A stretch of DNA of 36,340 nucleotides, from the NCBI GenBank assembly GCA_965651815.1, contig CBFGTJ010000008.1, positions 1 to 36,340 on the forward strand. The letters are read 5' to 3'. The translations under genes were made by a program, and so were the position numbers. This stretch comes from CBFGTJ01 sp965651815 (GTDB lineage: Bacteria; Actinomycetota; Acidimicrobiia; Acidimicrobiales; Microtrichaceae). The notes under the pieces are model-generated. The model was not told where the DNA came from. It made no database searches and saw nothing but the letters and a program-made list of their open reading frames with translations. Numbering within the stretch: the stretch's first letter is position 1; every line of letters begins with the position of its first letter. This document shows positions 30,794 to 36,340 of this stretch, in pieces.

Positions 30794-30921
30794 ACCAACC
30801 GATGGTTGGTCCGGTCGAGGAACCGGCGGTTCCGCCCAGCGGAACCGTGCAGGATCTTCCCGAGCCGGCAGGGCCGGTGGCCGGGTTAGGGGGGTTGCGG
30901 CCCCACGGCCGCCGGGTTTTT
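30794..30921 (+). ncRNA. candidate small RNA or riboregulatory leader
   Basis: The predicted transcript begins with ACCAACC-GAT-GGTTGGT (30794-30810). It continues with GGAACC (30819-30824), GGTTCC (30828-30833) and GGAACC (30841-30846). The middle element can pair with either neighbour; the later pairing extends to 9 bp (30827-30835 with 30839-30847). Then come CCGGC-AGG-GCCGG (30865-30877) and GCGGCC-CCAC-GGCCGC (30897-30912), closely followed by TTTTT (30917-30921). A T5 run is rare in this DNA. The downstream gene has its own -10 at 30989, which favours an independent ~128-nt RNA over a leader. It is not SRP RNA, 6S RNA or a riboswitch class that I recognise. Confidence 0.5.
30897..30921 (+). 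terminator. hairpin plus T5 terminator of the candidate small RNA
   Basis: A 6-bp GCGGCC/GGCCGC stem with a CCAC loop is followed, after 4 nt, by five Ts, the clearest Rho-independent-like signal in the window. Confidence 0.5.
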
Positions 30922-31001
30922 AGGCCCCGGTGCCCGTGAGGGCGCGGGCCCGGCGGGGCCGAGTGCGCCCGGACCCCGGCCGATCGGCCAAACTGCACGC
31001 C

Positions 31002-32051
31002 GTGGCACTGCAGAAGATCTCCGGACCCGAGGGCACCGACTTCAGCGGCTTCGTGGTCGTCGACCTGGACGACGCGCCGCGAGCGGACGGCGTGGTGCGC
31101 TGCGCCAAGAAGATCCTGGTGGACGGCGCGCGCAACCTCGCACGCTCACGCACCTACGCGTGGGCCCTGCTCGGCGAGCAGGTCTCGGGGGCCTCGGCCG
31201 GCATCAGCACCCCGCCGGACCAGCGGGACGACGCCGTCCGGACGTTCGTCGAGGCGGTCACCGAGCGGGTGCGCTCCGGGGAGCTCTCGCTCGACCCGTC
31301 GCGGGGCCTCTCCCGGGACGACCTCGCGCCGCTCGCGGAGGTGGACCGGCGCAGCCCCCTCCGGGACGAGCAGCGCGCGCACGGCCGCCTGACCGACGAG
31401 CTCCTCGCGACCGGCGCCCTGTCCGCGGCGACCGCCGCGCTCGGCGGGCTCGACGGCCGTCGGGTCGCGCTGGAGGGCGCGGGCGACGCGCTGCCGGCGC
31501 TGGTGTCGCAGCTCGCGACGGCCGGCGCGAAGGTCGTGGCGGTCGGCACCGGGGCCGGCACCGTCGCGGACCCCTCGGGCCTGGATCCCACCGCGCTGGT
31601 CGACGCGCACCGGGAGCACGGGGACGGCCTGACCAGCGCGCTCGGCTCCGAGCGCGGCCCGGCCGAGGTGCTGACCGAGGAGGCGGACGTGCTGATGTGC
31701 GGCTCCCGCCCCGGGATGGTCGACCACGAGGTCGCCGCCGCGCTCCCCCACCAGCTGCTCGTGCCGATCGGCGCCGTGCCGGTCACCGCCAAGGCCCTCG
31801 CGGTGGCCACCCGCCGCGACGTGGTGGTGCTGCCCGACTTCCTGACCGCCGCCGGCCCGCTGCACGCGTTCCGCCCCTCGGAGGCCGCCACCGCGGACGA
31901 GCTGGTCGCCCGGGCGGAGGAGCACGCCGGGTCCCTGACCCGCGAGCTGCTGGGCCACGACGACGGCCCGCTCCTCGCTGCGTGCTACAGGGCCGAGGAC
32001 TTCCTGCGAAGCTGGAGGGACGAGCTGCCGTTCGGGCGCCCGCTCGCCTGA
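31002..32051 (+). CDS. glutamate-dehydrogenase-like protein without active-site lysine
   Basis: 349 residues with the layout of Glu/Leu/Phe/Val dehydrogenases but shorter (family about 410-450). Domain I shows ARSRTYAWALLGEQVSGASAGI where active enzymes read ...GGGKGGI; the catalytic Lys is absent. Domain II has GRRVALEGAGDALPALVSQL in place of the GxGxxG strand-turn-helix, then AKVVAVGTGAGTVADPSGLD. Later come ADVLMCGSRPGMV and VVVLPDFLTAAGPL, matching the family's PDILxNAGG segment. It is probably a catalytically dead or re-purposed paralogue. GTG 31002 follows CAAACT by 7 nt. A class II aldolase gene follows 42 bp downstream. Confidence 0.75.
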   Translation: MALQKISGPEGTDFSGFVVVDLDDAPRADGVVRCAKKILVDGARNLARSRTYAWALLGEQVSGASAGISTPPDQRDDAVRTFVEAVTERVRSGELSLDPSRGLSRDDLAPLAEVDRRSPLRDEQRAHGRLTDELLATGALSAATAALGGLDGRRVALEGAGDALPALVSQLATAGAKVVAVGTGAGTVADPSGLDPTALVDAHREHGDGLTSALGSERGPAEVLTEEADVLMCGSRPGMVDHEVAAALPHQLLVPIGAVPVTAKALAVATRRDVVVLPDFLTAAGPLHAFRPSEAATADELVARAEEHAGSLTRELLGHDDGPLLAACYRAEDFLRSWRDELPFGRPLA

Positions 32052-32093
32052 GCCGCGGTCACGTCCAGTCCCGCACCACAGGAGGTGGCCGAC

Positions 32094-32852
32094 GTGCGAC
32101 CCGAGCCGTTCCGGATCCCCGAGTTCGACACCGTCGAGGAGCACCGCCTCCACCTGAAGCAGCGGCTCGCCGCGGCGTTCCGGCTGTTCGGCCGCTTCGG
32201 CTTCGACGAGGGCGCCGCGGGGCACATCACCGCCAGGGACCCCGAGCACCCGGACCGGTTCTGGGTGAACCCGTTCGGCATGAGCTTCCGGCAGATCCGG
32301 GCGAGCGACCTGATCTGCGTCGACCACGACGGCAACGTCGTCGAGGGCGACTGGCCGCTCAACCGTGCGGCGTTCGCCATCCATTCGCGGATCCACCGGG
32401 CACGTCCCGAGGTCGTCGCCGCGGCGCACGCCCACTCGGTGTACGGCAAGGCGTTCTCGTCCCTCGGCATCGAGCTCGACCCGCTCACCCAGGACAGCTG
32501 CGCGTTCTACGAGGACCACGCGGTGTTCGACGACTACACGGGCGTGGTGCTCGACCTGGCCGAGGGTGACCGCATCGCTGCCGCGCTCGGGCACCGCAAG
32601 CTCGCGATCCTCCGCAACCACGGGCTGCTGACCGTGGGCGAGTCGGTCGACGCCGCGGCGTGGTGGTACATCACCGCGGAGCGGACCTGCCAGGCGCAGC
32701 TCGCCGCGATGGCGGCCGGCAAGCCGGTGCGCATCGACCACGACCACGCGCGGCTCACCCGCGAACAGGTGGGGTCGGAGATCGCCGGGCAGTTCAGCTT
32801 CCACCCGCTGTACTGCCGGATCGTGGCCGAGGAACCGGACCTCCTCGACTGA
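32094..32852 (+). CDS. class II aldolase/adducin family protein
   Basis: A 252-residue zinc-type class II aldolase fold. Substrate-phosphate and metal segments: FDEGAAGHITARDPEHPDRFWVNPFGMSF near the N-terminus, AAHAHSVYGKAFSSLG with the metal His pair HAH, and ILRNHGLLTVGESVDAAAWW with the third His. The C-terminal QFSFHPLYCRIVAEEPDLLD is common in actinobacterial members often annotated as aldolase/epimerase. The substrate is unknown. GTG 32094 has a full AGGAGG 8 nt upstream (32080-32085); GTG 32085 would lie inside that site. Probably in one operon with the dehydrogenase-like gene. Confidence 0.9.
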   Translation: MRPEPFRIPEFDTVEEHRLHLKQRLAAAFRLFGRFGFDEGAAGHITARDPEHPDRFWVNPFGMSFRQIRASDLICVDHDGNVVEGDWPLNRAAFAIHSRIHRARPEVVAAAHAHSVYGKAFSSLGIELDPLTQDSCAFYEDHAVFDDYTGVVLDLAEGDRIAAALGHRKLAILRNHGLLTVGESVDAAAWWYITAERTCQAQLAAMAAGKPVRIDHDHARLTREQVGSEIAGQFSFHPLYCRIVAEEPDLLD

Positions 32853-32874
32853 CCGGCGCCGCGTCCGCCCGCGC

Positions 32875-34203
32875 TCAGACGCCGAGGACGGCGCGTGCGA
32901 GCAGGAAGTAGATCAGCAGGCCGGCGGCGTCCACGAACGTGGTGATGAACGGGGCCGAGACCACCGCCGGGTCGAGTCGCAGCCGCCGCAGCACCATCGG
33001 CAGGAAGCTCCCCACGAACGTCGCGAGCAGGACCACCGCGACCAGGGCGCTGGCCACGACGAACGCGAGCTGGTGACCCGTCCCCCAGGTGACGGCCCGC
33101 ACCGTGCCGACCGCGGCCATCGTGAGGCCGAGCAGCAACCCGACGCGCAGCTCCTTCCACATGACGCGGGCCGCGTCGCCGAAGCGCACCTCGCCGATCG
33201 CCATGGCCCGCACGATCGTGGTCGTGGTCTGGGAGCCGGCGTTGCCACCGGTGCCGATGAGGAGCGGCACGAAGAACGCCAGGGCGACCACCTCCTCGAG
33301 CACCCCCTCGAAGGCGCGCAGCACGGTGCCGGTGAACGCCTCCGCCACGAACAGCACGAGGAGCCACCCGACTCGGGCACGGAACACCCGCGGCACCGAC
33401 GCGGTGATGTACGGCTCCCCGAGCGGCGACGCGCCGCCCATCCGGACCACGTCCTCGGTGTCCTCGCGCTCGAGCACCGCCACGGCGTCGTCGAGGGTCA
33501 CGATGCCCACCAGCCGGCGCTCGCGGTCCACCACCGGGATGGCGAGCAGGTCGTGTGCCAGGAGCCGTCGGGCGACCTCCTCGCGATCCTCGTCGGTCGA
33601 CGCCCACACGAGCTCCGCGGTCATGATCGAACCGACGAGGGCGTCGGCGGCCGCGAGCACGAGGCTGCGCAGCGTGACGACGCCGATCAGGCGCCGCTGG
33701 TCGTCGACCACGTACAGCACGTCGATGGTCTCGGCGTCGACGCCGAACCGCCGGACCCGCTCGATCGCCTCGGCCGCGGTCAGCTCCGAGCGGATCGAGA
33801 GGTACTCGGGGGTCATCATCCGCCCGGCGGTCCCGGGCGCGTAGCCGAGGAGGATGCCGGTCCGCCGTCGGTCCTCCGGCGACATCCGGTCGAGCAGCCG
33901 GGCGGCGACCTTGGCCGGGACCTCGTCGAGGAGCCGGGTCCGGTCGTCGGGGTCGAGCCCCTCGATGAGCTCGGTGACCTCGTCCGCGCCGAGGCTGTCG
34001 AGCAGCACCGCCTGCTGCGCCGGTTCCAGCCGCTCGAACACCCGCAGCGCCCGATCCTTCGGCAGCAGGCGGAACAGCACGGCCTGGTCGACCGGGCCGA
34101 GTCGCACCAGCTCGGCGGCGACGTCGTGCTCCGGCATCGAGGCGACCGCCGCCTGGAGGGCGTCGAGGTCCTTGGTGCGGACCGAGGTCCTGATGTCGTC
34201 CAC
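32875..34203 (-). CDS. mgtE: MgtE-type magnesium transporter
   Basis: About 442 residues. The cytosolic N domain is an alpha-solenoid of repeated segments (DLDALQAAVASMPEHDVAAEL, RALRVFERLEPAQQAVLLDSL, EVTELIEGLDPDDRTRLLDEV). Two CBS domains follow (GRMMTPEYLSIRSEL and VGSIMTAELVWASTDED with LLAIPVVDRERRLVGIVTLDD), which gate the channel by Mg2+. A five-helix pore begins FRARVGWLLVLFVAEAFTGT and contains LLIGTGGNAGSQTTT, the MgtE pore signature. It imports Mg2+ across the inner membrane. GTG 34203 has GGAG at 6 nt; GTG 34254 is a longer option. Confidence 0.92.
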   Translation of the reverse strand: MDDIRTSVRTKDLDALQAAVASMPEHDVAAELVRLGPVDQAVLFRLLPKDRALRVFERLEPAQQAVLLDSLGADEVTELIEGLDPDDRTRLLDEVPAKVAARLLDRMSPEDRRRTGILLGYAPGTAGRMMTPEYLSIRSELTAAEAIERVRRFGVDAETIDVLYVVDDQRRLIGVVTLRSLVLAAADALVGSIMTAELVWASTDEDREEVARRLLAHDLLAIPVVDRERRLVGIVTLDDAVAVLEREDTEDVVRMGGASPLGEPYITASVPRVFRARVGWLLVLFVAEAFTGTVLRAFEGVLEEVVALAFFVPLLIGTGGNAGSQTTTTIVRAMAIGEVRFGDAARVMWKELRVGLLLGLTMAAVGTVRAVTWGTGHQLAFVVASALVAVVLLATFVGSFLPMVLRRLRLDPAVVSAPFITTFVDAAGLLIYFLLARAVLGV

Positions 34204-34262
34204 CTGCTGCTCCGCTCCTGTCGTTCCTCGCTGCGCCCCCGCAGCCCGCTCCACCCATGTTC

Positions 34263-34292
34263 CTTGACCGCGCGGTCAAGTTTGGTGAGACT
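34263..34292 (+). promoter_or_regulatory. 18-bp palindromic operator with -35/-10 of the luciferase-like gene
   Basis: CTTGACCGCGCGGTCAAG (34263-34280) is a perfect 18-bp palindrome. Its left half supplies -35 TTGACC (34264-34269), and 17 bp later GAGACT (34287-34292) can serve as -10, 6 nt before ATG 34299. A dimeric repressor bound there would cover the -35. The same dyad is about 60 bp upstream of mgtE on the other strand. Confidence 0.55.
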
Positions 34293-34298
34293 TCCGCC

Positions 34299-35543
34299 AT
34301 GGACTGGCCGTTGCGTTGTGGCGTCTTCATGGCGCCGTTCCACCCCGTCCGTCAGAACGTCACCCTGGCGCTGGAGCGTGACCTCCAGCTGATCGAGCAC
34401 CTCGACCGGCTCGGGTTCCACGAGGCGTGGATCGGCGAGCACCACTCCGCCGGCTACGAGATCATCGCCTCTCCGGAGGTGTTCATCGCCGCGGCGGCCG
34501 AGCGCACGAAGCACATCCGGCTCGGCACCGGCGTCGTGTCGCTGCCCTACCACCACCCGTTCATGACCGCGCAGCGCATCGTGCTGCTCGACCACCTCAC
34601 CCGCGGGCGGGTGATGCTCGGCGTCGGCCCCGGCGCCCTGCCGTCGGACGCGTTCATGCTCGGCATCGACCCGTCGCTGCAGCGCCCCCGGATGGAGGAG
34701 GCGCTCGAGGTGATCCTCGAGCTGTTCCGCAGCGACGAGCCGGTCACCCGCGAAAGCGAGTGGTTCACCCTCAAGGACGCCAGGCTCCACCTGCGCCCCT
34801 ACACCTACCCGCACCCCGAGGTGGCGGTCGCGGCGATGATCTCGCCGTCGGGCCCCCGCTGCGCCGGCCGCCTCGGCTGCTCGCTGCTGTCGATCGGTGC
34901 GTCCCAGCGCGCCGGGATCGACCTGCTCGCCCAGCACTGGGGGGTCATGGAGGAGCGCGCGGCGCAGTTCGGCCAGCGCGCCGAGCGGCGCGACTGGCGC
35001 CTGCTCACGCTCATGCACCTCGCGGAGACCAGGGAGCAGGCCTACCGGGACGTGGAGTACGGGCTCGCGGACTACGCGCGCTACTTCCGCGAGGTCGCGG
35101 CGCTGCCGATCTTCCCCGACGCGCCGCCCGAGGAGCTCGCCGACCACCTCAACAAGTCCGGTGCGGCGGTCATCGGCACCCCCGACGACGCGATCGAGCT
35201 CGTCGGGGAGCTCGTCGAGCAGTCCGCCGGCGGCTTCGGCACCCTGCTCCTGCAGGCCCACGAGTGGGCCAACCCCGAGGCGACCCGCCGCAGCTACGAG
35301 CTGTTCGCCCAGTACGTCCTCCCGGCGTTCGACCCGCGCACCTCCCGCACCGAGGAGTCGATGGAGTGGGTCATGGCGAACCGCCCGGAGCAGATGGGCG
35401 CCGCGATGAAGGCGATCGGCGACGCCATCCAGCAGCACGCCGCGGAGACCGCCGGGCAGCGCCGCGACGGTGACGGCGGTGCCGCCGGGGGCTCGGCGGA
35501 GGCGCCGGCGCGGGACGGCGACGTGGCACCCGCGGGCGGCTAG
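34299..35543 (+). CDS. LLM class flavin-dependent oxidoreductase
   Basis: 414 residues, bacterial-luciferase-like TIM barrel using reduced flavin or F420. Motifs: LRCGVFMAPFHPVRQN at the start, HLDRLGFHEAWIGEHHSAGYEI, RLGTGVVSLPYHHPFMTAQRI, and the flavin-phosphate region GRVMLGVGPGALPSDAFMLGI. The GEHH and GPGALPSD features and the length resemble alkane/limonene monooxygenase-type members. The tail (last ~50 residues) is Gly/Ala-rich and probably disordered. ATG 34299 was preferred to ATG 34257 because the latter lies within the palindromic promoter. The TAG stop forms part of the -10 of the riboswitch transcript. Confidence 0.88.
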   Translation: MDWPLRCGVFMAPFHPVRQNVTLALERDLQLIEHLDRLGFHEAWIGEHHSAGYEIIASPEVFIAAAAERTKHIRLGTGVVSLPYHHPFMTAQRIVLLDHLTRGRVMLGVGPGALPSDAFMLGIDPSLQRPRMEEALEVILELFRSDEPVTRESEWFTLKDARLHLRPYTYPHPEVAVAAMISPSGPRCAGRLGCSLLSIGASQRAGIDLLAQHWGVMEERAAQFGQRAERRDWRLLTLMHLAETREQAYRDVEYGLADYARYFREVAALPIFPDAPPEELADHLNKSGAAVIGTPDDAIELVGELVEQSAGGFGTLLLQAHEWANPEATRRSYELFAQYVLPAFDPRTSRTEESMEWVMANRPEQMGAAMKAIGDAIQQHAAETAGQRRDGDGGAAGGSAEAPARDGDVAPAGG

Positions 35544-35546
35544 CCT
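35541..35546 (+). promoter_or_regulatory. -10 element of the glycine riboswitch transcript
   Basis: TAGCCT overlaps the stop codon of the luciferase-like gene and lies about 25 bp before the first glycine aptamer, a suitable start for the gcvP leader. No clear -35. Confidence 0.35.
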
Positions 35547-35573
35547 CACCCGGGACAACCGAAGCTGGACCCC

Positions 35574-35780
35574 GGCCGGGAGAGCTGCGAGACCGCCGAG
35601 CGGTCGGGCAGCGCCGAAGGAGCAACCGCCCCGGAATCTCTCAGGCACCCGAACCGGTCGGGTCAGGCGACTCTGGAAAGCAGCACCGCCCGGGCGGCGA
35701 CCGGATCCGGTGCTCACCGACGGGGAAAGCCGACGGGTGCACCACCCGCGGCGAAGCTCTCAGGTCCGACGACAGAGGGG
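35574..35780 (+). ncRNA. tandem glycine riboswitch upstream of gcvP
   Basis: Two glycine aptamers in series. Aptamer I contains the core GCGCCGAAGGAGCAACC (35611-35627) and ATCTCTCAGGCACC (about 35636-35649), closing with the GGGAGAG strand at 35578. The linker and start of aptamer II is GACTCTGGAAAGC, then ACCGACGGGGAAAGCCG and GAAGCTCTCAGGTCCGACGA. The aptamer II P1 helix is CTCTG (35671-35675) with CAGAG (35773-35777). Glycine binding normally turns on the glycine cleavage system. The expression platform probably lies in 35778-35825, next to the GAGGAG ribosome site at 35813-35818. Confidence 0.92.
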
Positions 35781-35825
35781 GGCGCCAGTTTCCAGCCGTC
35801 GTCCCCCGGCCGCGAGGAGTCCACC

Positions 35826-36340
35826 ATGCCCCCCACCCCGCCCAGCGCCCACGAGCCCGCCCACGACGACTTCATCCGGCGCCACATCGGCCCCGACGCG
35901 GACGAGGTCGCGACCATGCTGAAGGTCGTCGGGTACGACTCGCTCGACGAGCTCATGCGGACCGCGGTGCCCGACGCGATCCGGGACGAGTCGCCGCTGG
36001 GGCTGCCCGCCGTCCCCCAGGAGCACGCGGCGCTCGCCGCGCTGCGTGAGAAGGCGTCGCGCAACCGGGTGCTCACCTCGCTCATCGGGCGTGGCTACTA
36101 CGGCACCCACACCCCCGAGGTCATCCGGAGGAACATCCTGGAGAACCCCGCCTGGTACACCGCGTACACGCCGTACCAGCCCGAGATCTCCCAGGGCCGG
36201 CTCGAGGCGCTGCTCAACTTCCAGACCGTGGTGGGCGACCTCACCGGCCTGCCGACCGCGAACGCCTCCCTGCTCGACGAGGGCACCGCCGCCGCCGAGG
36301 CGATGACGCTGGTTCGCCGGGCGCTCCCCAGGTCGAAGGC
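35826..36340 (+). CDS. gcvP: glycine dehydrogenase (decarboxylating) P-protein, 3'-truncated
   Basis: The first 171 residues of the pyridoxal-phosphate enzyme that decarboxylates glycine and passes aminomethyl to the H-protein of the glycine cleavage system. Diagnostic segments: DDFIRRHIGPDADEVATML, LTSLIGRGYYGTHTPEVIRRNI, the strongly conserved YTPYQPEISQGRLEALLNFQT, and LTGLPTANASLLDEGTAAAEAM. ATG 35826 has GAGGAG about 7 nt upstream. The gene continues past the window end. It follows the glycine riboswitch directly, so it is controlled by glycine. Here gcvP comes first, not gcvT. Confidence 0.96.
   Translation, partial: MPPTPPSAHEPAHDDFIRRHIGPDADEVATMLKVVGYDSLDELMRTAVPDAIRDESPLGLPAVPQEHAALAALREKASRNRVLTSLIGRGYYGTHTPEVIRRNILENPAWYTAYTPYQPEISQGRLEALLNFQTVVGDLTGLPTANASLLDEGTAAAEAMTLVRRALPRSK

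Noticed and set aside
30794..30921. Identification of the structured transcript as SRP (4.5S) RNA
   Set aside because: The conserved SRP core with its GGAA tetraloop and AGCAGCC segment is absent.
30802..30939. A 45-codon ORF (ATG 30802) inside the candidate small RNA, a possible leader peptide
   Set aside because: Third-position GC is far below that of neighbouring genes, it contains a rare TTA codon, has no ribosome site, and starts within the first hairpin.
34257..34298. Earlier ATG (34257) as start of the luciferase-like gene
   Set aside because: It would place the start upstream of the palindromic -35/-10 promoter, and the extra residues do not resemble the family's N-terminus.

Overview
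The window is about 36 kb of very GC-rich, densely packed chromosome with no mobile element, phage gene, CRISPR array, tRNA or rRNA that I can see. The gene content points to an actinobacterium (Actinomycetota): a mycothione reductase, an alternative ThyX-type thymidylate synthase, paired acyl-CoA dehydrogenases, two luciferase-like flavin/F420 oxidoreductases, a DUF4193-like acidic zinc-ribbon protein and a SoxR of the actinobacterial kind. The mix resembles class Acidimicrobiia, but that placement is inference. At least thirteen genes have a TANNNT hexamer exactly 6-7 nt before the start codon and no Shine-Dalgarno sequence, so leaderless transcription seems common; I used this to choose several starts.

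Layout. 1-7.6 kb: the 3' part of a duplicated thyX, an acidic DUF4193-like protein, a small unknown, a GNAT and a degenerate Nudix protein in overlapping order, then a crotonase, a HAD phosphatase, an Arg/Gly-rich conserved protein and mycothione reductase (mtr). 7.6-11.3 kb: two acyl-CoA dehydrogenases behind a KstR-like operator, facing a GT61 glycosyltransferase. 11.3-13.5 kb: small proteins (one-membrane-segment, zinc-finger, basic) and an EcsC-like protein. 13.5-18.6 kb: aldehyde dehydrogenase, methyltransferase, and an ABC exporter divergent from soxR across a near-consensus SoxR box, then a YqgE/AlgH protein. 18.6-20.7 kb: an amidohydrolase, a SnoaL-like protein and a membrane-anchored small protein. 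20.8-23 kb: an XRE-cupin regulator divergent from a thioredoxin-reductase-like/methyltransferase fusion. 23-24.2 kb: hisE-hisG. 24.3-28.4 kb: a lipoprotein lipase, a Maf protein, an isochorismatase-fold protein without its catalytic residues, and an esterase/luciferase-like fusion. 28.5-30.2 kb: an ECF sigma factor, an acidic protein and an MscS-like membrane protein in one operon. 30.4-34.2 kb: a Dabb protein, a candidate small RNA, a glutamate-dehydrogenase-like protein lacking the active-site lysine, a class II aldolase and MgtE. 34.3 kb to the end: a luciferase-like oxidoreductase, a tandem glycine riboswitch and the start of gcvP.

Functional themes. Thiol and redox homeostasis (mtr, SoxR with its exporter, the TrxR-like fusion), lipid or steroid-type acyl-CoA breakdown (acyl-CoA dehydrogenase pair, crotonase, amidohydrolase with SnoaL protein), histidine synthesis (hisE, hisG) and glycine cleavage (gcvP). 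The least explained parts are the ECF-sigma/acidic/MscS-like operon, the hairpin-rich transcript near 30.8 kb, and several proteins that keep a fold but have lost catalytic residues.
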